Source: Litorimonas sp039975855
GTDB lineage: Bacteria > Pseudomonadota > Alphaproteobacteria > Caulobacterales > Maricaulaceae
Reading direction: 5' to 3'
DNA: 64,000 nt
Assembly (NCBI GenBank): GCA_039975855.1
Contig: JBDWGH010000006.1
Span: 35,694-99,693 of the forward strand
Positions 9,111-16,898 of this stretch are shown here, in pieces (positions within the stretch are counted from its first letter, which is position 1; each line of letters starts with the position of its first letter). The position numbers and the translations under genes are program-made. The notes beneath the pieces were generated by a model. It was given only the letters and a program-made list of their open reading frames with translations. It had not been told where the DNA came from and ran no database searches.

Positions 9111-10433
9111 ATGACGCAGAATATTAGGAGTTGGGGACGAATTCATCGATTTAGCCATCGGGTTAAATCTCTGCAAACCTCTGCCGCGTTGAAAGCACAA
9201 ATAGCTTCAACGAAAGAGGAGGAAACGCACTTCCTCCCTTTTGGTATGGGGCGCTCATATGGCGACAGCAACCTTAACGAAGATGGCGTCTTACTCAAAA
9301 CGCCATTCTTAAAATCATTTCTAGAAGCGGATTGGGAAACCGGTATCATAAAAGTACAGGCGGGACTGACCCTCGATGAACTCCTACAAGTTTCGGTTCC
9401 AAAGGGATGGTTTTTACCGGTAACGCCTGGTTCTAAATTCGTGACATTTGGCGGCGCCGTCGCGAATAATGTGCATGGCAAAAACCACCACAAGGTCGGG
9501 AGTTTCGGGAATTTTGTTTTGTCCTTTGCCCTGCATCGGACGGATCGCAAAACCAATCCCGTCATCTGTACTCCTACGAAAAACAAAGCTCTTTTCGAAA
9601 CCACAATTGGGGGTTTAGGACTGACGGGAATTATTGAATGGGTTGAAATTCAATTGAAACCCATTGAGTCATCTTATCTTAAGGTCGAGAATATTCGCTA
9701 TGATAGCCTTAGTGAATTTTTTGAGCTTAGCCGAGAGAGTGATGATTGGGATTATACTGTGGCATGGGTGGATTGCTTTGCAAAAGGTAAGAAACTGGGC
9801 CGTGGTATTTTCTCTCGCGCCAATTTTGCGACCGCGGGCGCCTTAACCCCTCACCGCGAACCTAGTCTGGCGTGGCCATTCGTGACGCCTGCTTTTTTGC
9901 TCAATAAGACATTTATAAAGACGTTCAACTGGCTCTACCGTAAACGCCCTGGCGCACGATATAAAGGCTTTCAGCATTATGATCCGTTTTTCTATCCGTT
10001 AGACGGGATTGCCCATTGGAACCGACTTTATGGAAAGAATGGGTTCTTTCAGCATCAGTCCATTATCAATTTGAAGGACGCTGAAGAAGCTGTCTCTGAG
10101 ATGCTGAAAAAAATTGAACAATCGGGTCAGGGATCATTTCTTGCGGTCCTAAAATTACATGGCCCAGAAACATCACCCGGCATATTGTCCTTTTGTACGG
10201 AAGGATTAAGTCTTGCTTTGGATTTTCCGAATAAGGGTAAAAAAACACAGAGCCTTCTATCGCAACTCGACGATATTGTTGCCCAATATTCTGGGCGTCT
10301 CTATCCGGCAAAAGATGCGCATATGAGTGCAAAACTGTTTCAATCTTCTTATCCGGTATGGGCGGATGTTGAAGCCAAGAGAGATCCGAAAATATCGTCT
10401 TCCTTTTGGCGTCGTGTCACCCGAGAAATTTAA
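9111..10433 (+). CDS. dprE1: DprE1-like FAD oxidase (polyprenyl-phosphoryl-ribose 2'-oxidase)
   Basis: A 440-residue FAD-linked oxidase of the VAO fold, matching mycobacterial DprE1, which oxidises the 2'-hydroxyl of decaprenyl-phosphoryl-ribose. The FAD-binding parts are GMGRSYGDSNLN and TFGGAVANNVHGKNHHKVGS. Near the C-terminus GRLYPAKDAHMSAKLFQ resembles the DprE1 segment that includes the conserved active-site Lys. By my manual alignment, the position of mycobacterial Cys387 (the benzothiazinone target) is Ala369 here, in LSLALDFP. The DprE2-like gene follows after 10 bp. Assignment rests on motifs plus the dprE2, GtrA and UbiA context. A related sugar-lipid oxidase of other specificity is possible. 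Confidence 0.85.
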   Translation: MTQNIRSWGRIHRFSHRVKSLQTSAALKAQIASTKEEETHFLPFGMGRSYGDSNLNEDGVLLKTPFLKSFLEADWETGIIKVQAGLTLDELLQVSVPKGWFLPVTPGSKFVTFGGAVANNVHGKNHHKVGSFGNFVLSFALHRTDRKTNPVICTPTKNKALFETTIGGLGLTGIIEWVEIQLKPIESSYLKVENIRYDSLSEFFELSRESDDWDYTVAWVDCFAKGKKLGRGIFSRANFATAGALTPHREPSLAWPFVTPAFLLNKTFIKTFNWLYRKRPGARYKGFQHYDPFFYPLDGIAHWNRLYGKNGFFQHQSIINLKDAEEAVSEMLKKIEQSGQGSFLAVLKLHGPETSPGILSFCTEGLSLALDFPNKGKKTQSLLSQLDDIVAQYSGRLYPAKDAHMSAKLFQSSYPVWADVEAKRDPKISSSFWRRVTREI

Positions 10434-10443
10434 AGCGCTTAAA

Positions 10444-11202
10444 ATGACAAACACAATACCTACAGTCGTAATTCTTGGCGGGACTTCCGCCGTTGCCCTC
10501 GCCTATGCTCGCAATTCCGCAAAAGACGGAGAAACAGTCATCTTGGTGGGTCGGAACAAAGCAAAGCTTGATGCCAATGTCGCCGATCTCACGGCACGCG
10601 GCGCAAACGCCTCTGCGATTGTTTCTGATCTGGGTGATCCGAAAACCGTTGAAAAAACTTGGGGTAAAATTCTAAAAAGCGCCGTGAAAATTGACCGTGT
10701 TTTATTGGCATATGGTGTGTTGGGGGATCAAACCGAAAGCCAAGAAGACCTCAGCAAGCTCCAAACAGAATTAAACACAAATTTCGTATCAGCCGCCCTG
10801 TGGTGCGAAGCCGCCTTCACCTATTTCCGTCAAGTTGGCAAAGGTCAACTCAGTGTTATTGGGTCCGTTGCGGGGGATCGTGGTCGTCAATCAAACTATC
10901 ATTACGGCGCGGCGAAAGGTGGCCTGGGCTTGCTCATGCAAGGCATGGCGCACCGCGCGGCGCAGTTAAAAGAGGCGAAAGTCGGTGTTCTACTTATCAA
11001 ACCGGGCTTTATTGATACGCCAATGACCGACCATATCGAGAAAGGCGGACCTCTTTGGGCGACGCCAGAAAAAATTGCCAAGATTATTCGTCGGTCAGAG
11101 AAGAAAGGTAAGCATCTTATCTATGCACCGTGGTTCTGGCGCTTCATTTTGTTGATTATTCGCACGGTTCCATTCTTTGTCTTCAAACGAACGGGTCTCT
11201 AA
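10444..11202 (+). CDS. dprE2: DprE2-like short-chain reductase (2'-keto intermediate to arabinose)
   Basis: A 252-residue classical SDR, close in size to mycobacterial DprE2 (about 254), which reduces the keto intermediate made by DprE1 to polyprenyl-phosphoryl-arabinose. It has the nucleotide motif ILGGTSAVALAYAR, an early VGRNKAKLD, and the catalytic Ser-Tyr-Lys region GSVAGDRGRQSNYHYGAAKG. The C-terminus is hydrophobic and basic (FILLIIRTVPFFVFKR), suggesting membrane contact. The open frame extends back into the dprE1-like gene, but ATG 10444, just after that gene's stop, matches the family start. The stop overlaps the next ATG (TAATG). Confidence 0.82.
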   Translation: MTNTIPTVVILGGTSAVALAYARNSAKDGETVILVGRNKAKLDANVADLTARGANASAIVSDLGDPKTVEKTWGKILKSAVKIDRVLLAYGVLGDQTESQEDLSKLQTELNTNFVSAALWCEAAFTYFRQVGKGQLSVIGSVAGDRGRQSNYHYGAAKGGLGLLMQGMAHRAAQLKEAKVGVLLIKPGFIDTPMTDHIEKGGPLWATPEKIAKIIRRSEKKGKHLIYAPWFWRFILLIIRTVPFFVFKRTGL

Positions 11203-12161
11203 TGTCTGTTACGTCAAAAACACCAAAAGACGCTAAAATTTTCATTAGCGGCATCGCAGGCCTGGTCGGACAAAACCTTGCGCTTCGCCTGACGCAAGCC
11301 GGATACACAAATGTCTGCGGCGTAGACAAACACGCTGAGAACCTAGCTATCTTTCGGAAGATCCAACCCTCCGTCGAAACGGTTTTTGCTGATCTTGCCG
11401 AAAAGGGCGATTGGGAAGCCATGGTCCATGAAGCGGACGTCGTTATAATCAATCAAGCTCAAATTGGCGGGTTAGTTTATGATGAATTCGTACGGAATAA
11501 CGTCACGGCCACAAAGAACATTCTTGACGCGATGGATGAAAAGAAAAATCCCTATGTCGTTCAAATCTCTTCCTCCGTCGTAAACTCGCAAGCAGATGAT
11601 TTTTATACGAGATCAAAAATTGCTCAGGAAGAATATGTCAAAGATGTCGGTATAAATGGTGTGATCTTACGGCCAACTCTTATGTTTGGTTGGTTTGACA
11701 GAAAGCACTTAGGTTGGCTCAGGAGGTTTATGGCCAAAACACCTGTCTTTCCAATTCCAGGTCACGGTCGATACCGGCGCCAGCCTCTCTATACGGGCGA
11801 TTTTTGTAACGTCATTATCTCAAGTATTGAGAACCAAATTGTGGGTGAAACTTACGATATTTCTGGCCGAGAAATCATTGACTATATCGACCTCATAAAA
11901 ACGATAAAGACTAAGACGGGCGAAAAAACGCCAATCCTGAAAATTCCATACTCGTTATTTTTCGCTTTGATATGGACGTTCAGCCTTTTCTCCAAAAATC
12001 CACCTTTCACTATTCATCAGCTGCGTGCGCTCATTATACCTGAGGTGTTCGATGTTATTGATTGGCCAGAAATTTTCGGGGTGAAACAAACCTCTTTTGC
12101 AGATGCAGTTGACGAGACGTATAATCACGATACTTACTCGCAAATTGTATTAAACTTCTAA
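11202..12161 (+). CDS. NAD-dependent epimerase/dehydratase family protein
   Basis: A 319-residue extended SDR of unknown substrate. It has the Rossmann motif SGIAGLVGQNLALRL, the central VVIINQAQIGG, a QISSSVV strand and FYTRSKIAQEE with the Tyr-x-x-x-Lys pair. RPTLMFGWFDRKHLGW replaces the usual substrate loop. A hydrophobic stretch near residues 245-260 is unusual for soluble epimerases. Its ATG overlaps the dprE2-like stop by one base and the FAD oxidoreductase follows after 9 bp. It therefore belongs to the same transcript and probably acts on a lipid-linked or nucleotide-linked sugar. I cannot name the reaction. Confidence 0.75.
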   Translation: MSVTSKTPKDAKIFISGIAGLVGQNLALRLTQAGYTNVCGVDKHAENLAIFRKIQPSVETVFADLAEKGDWEAMVHEADVVIINQAQIGGLVYDEFVRNNVTATKNILDAMDEKKNPYVVQISSSVVNSQADDFYTRSKIAQEEYVKDVGINGVILRPTLMFGWFDRKHLGWLRRFMAKTPVFPIPGHGRYRRQPLYTGDFCNVIISSIENQIVGETYDISGREIIDYIDLIKTIKTKTGEKTPILKIPYSLFFALIWTFSLFSKNPPFTIHQLRALIIPEVFDVIDWPEIFGVKQTSFADAVDETYNHDTYSQIVLNF

Positions 12162-12170
12162 GTAAATATT

Positions 12171-13469
12171 ATGACCGAAGAGAAATTCGACCTTATCGTT
12201 ATTGGCGCTGGTGCGATGGGTTTGGCCGCAGCCTATGAAGGCGTGTCGCAAGGTAAAAAAGTTCTCGTATTGGAGGCGGATGCGATCCCAGGAGGGATGG
12301 CAGCGCACACTCAAGTTGGGGATCTCTCAATCGAGCGCTATTACCATTTCATCTGCAAAACCGACTTCGACACATTCGAACTGCTTGGCGAGTTAGGCAT
12401 TGAAGACGTCCTTAAGTGGCGCTCAACGAAAATGGGCTACTTCTTCCACGGCAAGAATTACAAATGGGGCAATCCATTAGCCCTCTTGATGTCCCCACTC
12501 TTAAATCCAATCGAGAAATTCAGATATGGGCTGATGGCATTCTGGGCCACGAAACGGAAGAACTGGGATAAGGTCGAACCTTTAACCGCGCCATTGTGGT
12601 TGAAAGCTTGGTTGGGTGAAAGCGGATACCAAAAACTCTGGCATCGCCTATTTTATCTAAAGTTCTATAATTATACTGATGAAATTAGCGCCAGTTGGAT
12701 TGGTACTCGGATCAAACGTATCGGATTGTCACGTAAATCACTGATGGAAGAACAATTGGGCTATCTTGAGGGGGGAACCGAAACCCTCGTAAAAGCTCTG
12801 ACGAATGCCATCGAGAGTAAGGGCGGGACAATTCTCTGCTCCCACGCCGCTACAAATATATCAGAGGACCCAAGTCAAACGGGATGCGTCGTTACCGTTG
12901 GTGACAAAACGTTCTCAGCTCCAAAAGTCATCAGCACTGTTCCAACACCGTTTATCAGTTCTTTGGTTCCATCGCTTCCCGAGTCTTGGAAGGAGAAGTA
13001 TGATGCAATCCCGAACATTGGTGTGTGTTGCCTCATCTTCAATTTAAAAAAGCAAACCACCCCTAACTTCTGGCATAATGTCATTGATGAGAACCATAAC
13101 ATTCCAGGGATCATCGAGTTCTCAAATCTACGCCGAATAGACTCTCATATCGTATATGTTCCTTACTATATGCCGATTGATCAAGAGCGCTGGGGCTGGA
13201 GTGATGAGGCATTGCTTGACGAAGCGTTCGCCGCAATCACTGATATCAATAAAGACATCACCAAAGATGATATTATCGATACAAAAGTTAGCCGGTTGAA
13301 ATACTCACAACCAATTTGCAAACCGAACTTCTTAGAGACTCTTCCGCCAATCCAGACGCCTTTAGCTGGTCTGCAAATCGCAGATACTTGCTACTATTAT
13401 CCTGAAGACAGGGGTATATCCGAAAGTATCAAGATCGGGCGAGAAATGGCCAGAAAAGCCGTCACATAA
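12171..13469 (+). CDS. NAD(P)/FAD-dependent oxidoreductase, amine oxidase/protoporphyrinogen oxidase-like
   Basis: A 432-residue flavoprotein beginning with the dinucleotide-binding motif VIGAGAMGLAAAYEG, then LVLEADAIPGGMAAH, as in the amine-oxidase/phytoene-desaturase group. GYLEGGTETLVKAL and the C-terminal ADTCYYYPEDRGISESIK match the FAD-binding ends of that group. Its substrate is not evident; such proteins recur in polysaccharide loci next to GtrA and epimerase genes. UDP-galactopyranose mutase was considered, but its signatures are absent. It sits between the SDR gene and GtrA with gaps of 9 bp. Confidence 0.75.
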   Translation: MTEEKFDLIVIGAGAMGLAAAYEGVSQGKKVLVLEADAIPGGMAAHTQVGDLSIERYYHFICKTDFDTFELLGELGIEDVLKWRSTKMGYFFHGKNYKWGNPLALLMSPLLNPIEKFRYGLMAFWATKRKNWDKVEPLTAPLWLKAWLGESGYQKLWHRLFYLKFYNYTDEISASWIGTRIKRIGLSRKSLMEEQLGYLEGGTETLVKALTNAIESKGGTILCSHAATNISEDPSQTGCVVTVGDKTFSAPKVISTVPTPFISSLVPSLPESWKEKYDAIPNIGVCCLIFNLKKQTTPNFWHNVIDENHNIPGIIEFSNLRRIDSHIVYVPYYMPIDQERWGWSDEALLDEAFAAITDINKDITKDDIIDTKVSRLKYSQPICKPNFLETLPPIQTPLAGLQIADTCYYYPEDRGISESIKIGREMARKAVT

Positions 13470-13478
13470 GGCCGTCCA

Positions 13479-13898
13479 ATGGCGCTGACACAGAAAAACA
13501 TAACCGAATTCATACGTTTTGTCGTGACCTCTGGCTTTGCGGCTCTAGTCAACGTGGTGTCCCGTATTGGGTTTTCTCAGATCGTTTCCTATGAGTGGGC
13601 GGTATTCTTGGCCTATCTTGTCGGGATGCTAACCGCATACATATTGTCTCGGAAATATGTTTTCGAAGCGTCAGGCCGCTCCGTGAAACGGGAAATGACC
13701 GGTTTTGTAATCGTCAACATAGTTGCTGTCATCCAAGTTTGGATTGTCAGTGTTGGGCTTTATAAATGGTTCTTGCCACTCATCGGCTGGACATTTGAGC
13801 CTGCCTTGGTTGCTCATATTTGTGGCGTCGTCAGTCCGACTTTCACTAGTTATTTCGGTCATAAATATGTGAGCTTTGGAAAACAAAAGGCTCCATGA
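13479..13898 (+). CDS. GtrA family membrane protein (putative polyprenyl-phosphate-sugar flippase)
   Basis: A small 139-residue integral membrane protein with four predicted helices. The first begins ITEFIRFVVTSGFAALVN, the second is followed by YILSRKYVF, and the fourth ends in FTSYFGHKYVSF, the characteristic GtrA endings. GtrA proteins are implicated in moving polyprenyl-phosphate-linked sugars across the inner membrane. In mycobacteria a GtrA protein (Rv3789) is encoded beside dprE1/dprE2. The same neighbourhood here supports a role with polyprenyl-phosphoryl-arabinose. It overlaps the next gene by ATGA. Confidence 0.85.
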   Translation: MALTQKNITEFIRFVVTSGFAALVNVVSRIGFSQIVSYEWAVFLAYLVGMLTAYILSRKYVFEASGRSVKREMTGFVIVNIVAVIQVWIVSVGLYKWFLPLIGWTFEPALVAHICGVVSPTFTSYFGHKYVSFGKQKAP

Positions 13899-14530
13899 CA
13901 AAATCGATATTTGGATTGGTTCTCTGGTTCCTTCAACAACTGAAAACGCGTTGGATACAACTTACCATCGTTCTACTCGCCAGTATCGTGATTTTTGCTT
14001 GCGTTAAGGTATTCGGCATAGAAACTCTCCTGCGTCACCATGCAGAGATTCAAAACTTAAGTGTGTCTGAAAAATCTGTGATTGGCGTCATCATATTTGT
14101 TTGGTCATGCATTTTATTCATGACTTTCGTGCCTTTAGGTACCGTTACTATTCTGATTGCGGGTTATGTCTTGGGTGTTGGCGCTGGTTTCATCCAATTT
14201 GGTTCGGCCTGCCTTGCCAGCGCCCTACTCTATCGCGTTTTCGATTACAGGGCGCATCAATATGCAATCGAAGACTTCACTGACAATCGATGGATTTTAT
14301 CCCTTTTTGATCTTGTCCAAAACAGGCCCGTGGTGACCGGATGTTTGCTTAGGATAATACCTGTAATTCCCTCGGCCGCCTGCGTATTTATCAGCAAGAT
14401 TATGAGCATTTCATTTCGAGACATGATGACAGCTACCTTTGCGGTCGGCTGGATCAGGCCCGTATTCTTTGCCTATTTAGGGTCAACCGCTGCGACGTTA
14501 ACCGCCGCAAGCGCGGGCATAACTAACTGA
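13895..14530 (+). CDS. VTT-domain (TVP38/TMEM64, DedA-related) membrane protein
   Basis: A 211-residue inner-membrane protein with about five or six hydrophobic segments. The VTT core is recognisable: TVTILIAGYVLGVGAGF, then the helix GSACLASALLYRVFDYRA, and the LLRIIPVIPSAACVFISKI segment carrying the conserved Arg and Pro of this family. DedA/VTT proteins act as lipid scramblases or undecaprenyl-phosphate recyclers. Its start overlaps GtrA by four bases, which suggests the two membrane proteins work together on lipid-linked sugars. It ends the plus-strand run, converging with the minus-strand DUF2793 gene only 4 bp away. Confidence 0.75.
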   Translation: MTKSIFGLVLWFLQQLKTRWIQLTIVLLASIVIFACVKVFGIETLLRHHAEIQNLSVSEKSVIGVIIFVWSCILFMTFVPLGTVTILIAGYVLGVGAGFIQFGSACLASALLYRVFDYRAHQYAIEDFTDNRWILSLFDLVQNRPVVTGCLLRIIPVIPSAACVFISKIMSISFRDMMTATFAVGWIRPVFFAYLGSTAATLTAASAGITN

Positions 14531-14534
14531 CTCT

Positions 14535-15587
14535 TTAGAAAACGCCTAGCCGTAGTAACGTAATATTATCTCGAGTGCCGCCAGCATCGAAACGAACCGC
14601 TCCGCCGTTTATGGCTACCAATGTCAGAACATCGTTTTTTTCCAATGGCAGACACATCATCTTGCTCAAGTGAGAGAAGTTATTCGGGAAAAACTGTATT
14701 CTAGAAACCGCAATGCCGTTGACTTCGACATCACAATTGAACGGCACATCTCCTTCCGTATTGAAATTTACTCCTAACAGATACAGTCCAGTTTTCGGCG
14801 TTGTAAACTCACCGGTTTGGCCATCATATGACGAACCAGGATTATGAGACGCAGTATTCAGAATGCATACTTCCTTCTGCCCATTTGTTGGTCGTACGAT
14901 TAGTGTTGTTGAAGAATACCATCTCCAGAAGTCCGGAAATTTCAATTTTTCAATAGTGGTTTCTGCCGACTGTCCATCAATCTTCAAGGCTTCCGAAAAA
15001 TCACCCCCATCTGAACTGACCTTAAAAACGAAATCATCATTGGCGTCTGACGCAATTTCATGCCTGCCTGAGAAACCAGTCTGAAAGAGAATCGAGGAAT
15101 GGTCAGTGTCATTATTCTTATTGATAGTTAGCCTATGTCCATTTCCTTCATGATTGAAAAGACTGCTGGGGCTCGACACTGCAAATCGTTGTTGTGTATC
15201 CGCTGCCGCATTGATTCCAAGCCTTTCATGGGACACCGAAGCGCCGAAGATTGCTTGCCAAGTATCCCCTCTCCATACTTTTAGTTCTTGGATTTGTTCA
15301 ATCCAAACGCGCCAACCTATTGCGGGCCTGTAGAATGTCCAACCGCCATTTATATGGTGAGCAACCTGATTTTCTTTGCCCGCCCATATTGCAGAGGAGC
15401 TACTGCCTACAATGTAAAGGTCGCCTTCCTTAGCAGTAGTTGGTGGTTGAGTAAGATCATCAGATTGCACTTGTAGCTGGACAAGGACATCTAAGACGTT
15501 CAAACTTTCATTATGCGTTATGTATTTCTGCGCTTGAGCAGGTAAAATATATGGTAAATCCAAGTGTAAAGACGAGTGAGCATTCAT
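14535..15587 (-). CDS. DUF2793 domain protein with C1q/TNF-like C-terminal domain
   Basis: A 350-residue protein with two recognisable parts. Residues 1-115 match DUF2793: LPYILPAQAQKYITHNESLN, EGDLYIVG, the WAGKENQVAHHINGGW turn and RVWIEQIQELKVWRGDTW. This domain is frequent in alphaproteobacterial phage tails and gene-transfer-agent regions. Residues from about 215 to the end look like a C1q/TNF-type beta-sandwich (GEFTTPKTGLYLLGVNF, then LPLEKNDVLTLVAINGG). A good ribosome site (GGAG) precedes the ATG. No other phage genes are nearby. Its place in a polysaccharide locus suggests a surface or glycan-binding role, but that is inference. Confidence 0.75.
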   Translation of the reverse strand: MNAHSSLHLDLPYILPAQAQKYITHNESLNVLDVLVQLQVQSDDLTQPPTTAKEGDLYIVGSSSSAIWAGKENQVAHHINGGWTFYRPAIGWRVWIEQIQELKVWRGDTWQAIFGASVSHERLGINAAADTQQRFAVSSPSSLFNHEGNGHRLTINKNNDTDHSSILFQTGFSGRHEIASDANDDFVFKVSSDGGDFSEALKIDGQSAETTIEKLKFPDFWRWYSSTTLIVRPTNGQKEVCILNTASHNPGSSYDGQTGEFTTPKTGLYLLGVNFNTEGDVPFNCDVEVNGIAVSRIQFFPNNFSHLSKMMCLPLEKNDVLTLVAINGGAVRFDAGGTRDNITLLRLGVF

Positions 15588-15731
15588 AGGTAATCTCCAA
15601 TTTCACTTAGTTTAAATTCGTTTATGAAAGCGCGGACGGACTTCCCAAAGAAGACGTAAAATGGGGCTGAATTGAACATGTTTAGGTGGATTGGCTCTTG
15701 GGTTCTCCACCAGATAGAAAAGCTAACCGAT

Positions 15732-16292
15732 ATGAACTTCGAATCTCAAAAAATTGCAGATGTTTTTAAGATCACGCCAAGATCCTTCGGGGATGACCGC
15801 GGAGAGTTCATGGAGACATTCAAGTCCTCTCTTTTCCGGGAGAAAACAGGGTGTGACGCAACATTTGTACAGGACAATCAGTCTTTGTCTGTGTCTCCGT
15901 TCACGGTGCGAGGACTGCATTTCCAACACCCTCCATTTGCACAAGGAAAACTCGTAAGGTGCACGCAAGGTGAAATCATTGATGTTGCCGTAGACGTTCG
16001 TAAGGGCTCTCCGACATTCGGTCAGCATGTATCCGTTCATTTAACGTCGGAAAATAAGGCACAATTATGGGTGCCGGAAGGTTTCCTTCACGGATTTTCC
16101 ACTCTCGTGCCAAACACAATCGTCCAGTATAAATGCACGAACTATTACTCGGCTGAGTGCGATGGCAACGTGATGTGGAACGATGAAACACTTGGGATTG
16201 ATTGGGGAATAGATGGAGAGTCCGCAATTTTGTCGGACAAAGACAAATTAGCCCCGTCATTTGCTAAATTTGACAGCCCATTCCACCTCTAA
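15732..16292 (+). CDS. rfbC: dTDP-4-dehydrorhamnose 3,5-epimerase
   Basis: A 186-residue cupin-fold epimerase for the third step of dTDP-L-rhamnose synthesis. Hallmarks are RSFGDDRGEFMETF, QDNQSLSVSPFTVRGLHFQH with the catalytic His, AQGKLVRCTQGEIIDVAVD, VPEGFLHGFS and YKCTNYYSAECD with the catalytic Tyr. An upstream in-frame TTG (15672) would add 20 residues; ATG 15732 gives the normal family length, although its ribosome site is weak. It completes the rfb set but is separated from rfbBDA by nine genes and probably has its own promoter in the divergent gap 15588-15731. Confidence 0.93.
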   Translation: MNFESQKIADVFKITPRSFGDDRGEFMETFKSSLFREKTGCDATFVQDNQSLSVSPFTVRGLHFQHPPFAQGKLVRCTQGEIIDVAVDVRKGSPTFGQHVSVHLTSENKAQLWVPEGFLHGFSTLVPNTIVQYKCTNYYSAECDGNVMWNDETLGIDWGIDGESAILSDKDKLAPSFAKFDSPFHL

Positions 16293-16342
16293 AATAGAAG
16301 CTCTCACATTCAAAATCCCCGTCAACGCGAGATTTTTGTGCT

Positions 16343-16366
16343 CTGAAACCTAATAATAGGCTTCAG
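16343..16366 (+). terminator. Stem-loop downstream of rfbC
   Basis: CTGAAACCTA and TAGGCTTCAG form a 10-bp stem with one mismatch around a four-base loop. The following bases are AT-rich (TGTCCTAAATTTGTATTTTT) but not a clean T run, so this is a weak intrinsic-terminator candidate for rfbC, 50 bp after its stop. Confidence 0.4.
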
Positions 16367-16481
16367 TGTCCTAAATTTGTATTTTTGGAATATTTTTTCT
16401 CGAAATCGTGCAGATTTTTATGGCGAAATCAAAATCGTACCGTTATAGGGCAGCTTCAATTTTTAACATGCGGGGCGCATC

Positions 16482-16886
16482 ATGATTCCTGATCATTTTT
16501 CTAAATTCAAAAAAGATATGAAGCTATCGGGCTGGGACGAAAAGTCAGAGACAGTTTCAATGTCACGTGAAGGCTTTAAAACACTCTTAGCGTTATATCT
16601 AAAAGAAGCAGCCGAGAACTTTGACTCATCTTGGTATTTGAAACAGTATCCTGACATTGCAAAAGGTATCTCATCTGGTTCTATACCGTCAGCGAAAGCT
16701 CACTACCTCAACCACGGTTATGTTGAAGGCCGTTTGCCTGGATTTAAAAATGTGAACTTTTCAAATTACATTGAACGTTACCCGGATATTTCCGCCCGCC
16801 TTGGAAAAATCAAAGGCAAGAAACGTGAAACTGCGGCTATGGAACATTTTCTCGAATTTGGGTATAAAGAAGGCCGTGCTGTTTAA
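16482..16886 (+). CDS. Small stand-alone YPD/HG repeat protein
   Basis: A 134-residue protein without signal peptide or membrane segment. After a charged N-terminus it contains two copies of a roughly 43-residue motif. The first reads SSWYLKQYPDI, then AHYLNHGYVEGRLPGF; the second reads NYIERYPDI, then EHFLEFGYKEGRAV. The same motif occurs in the central part of the 1824-residue glycosyltransferase at 26.9-32.3 kb, and it is known in multidomain bacterial glycosyltransferases and some calcium-binding secreted proteins. It is probably a small interaction or scaffold protein of the polysaccharide system. The gene converges with the GT2 gene, 12 bp away. Confidence 0.7.
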   Translation: MIPDHFSKFKKDMKLSGWDEKSETVSMSREGFKTLLALYLKEAAENFDSSWYLKQYPDIAKGISSGSIPSAKAHYLNHGYVEGRLPGFKNVNFSNYIERYPDISARLGKIKGKKRETAAMEHFLEFGYKEGRAV

Positions 16887-16898
16887 ATCAAACGACTT

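Noticed and set aside
10327..10443. N-terminal extension of the DprE2-like gene into the DprE1-like gene
   Set aside because: The 39 extra residues are the alternative frame of the dprE1-like 3' end; ATG 10444 matches the family start and length.
12171..13469. UDP-galactopyranose mutase
   Set aside because: The FAD-binding start is compatible, but the signature segments of that enzyme are not present; the protein looks more like the amine-oxidase/protoporphyrinogen-oxidase group.
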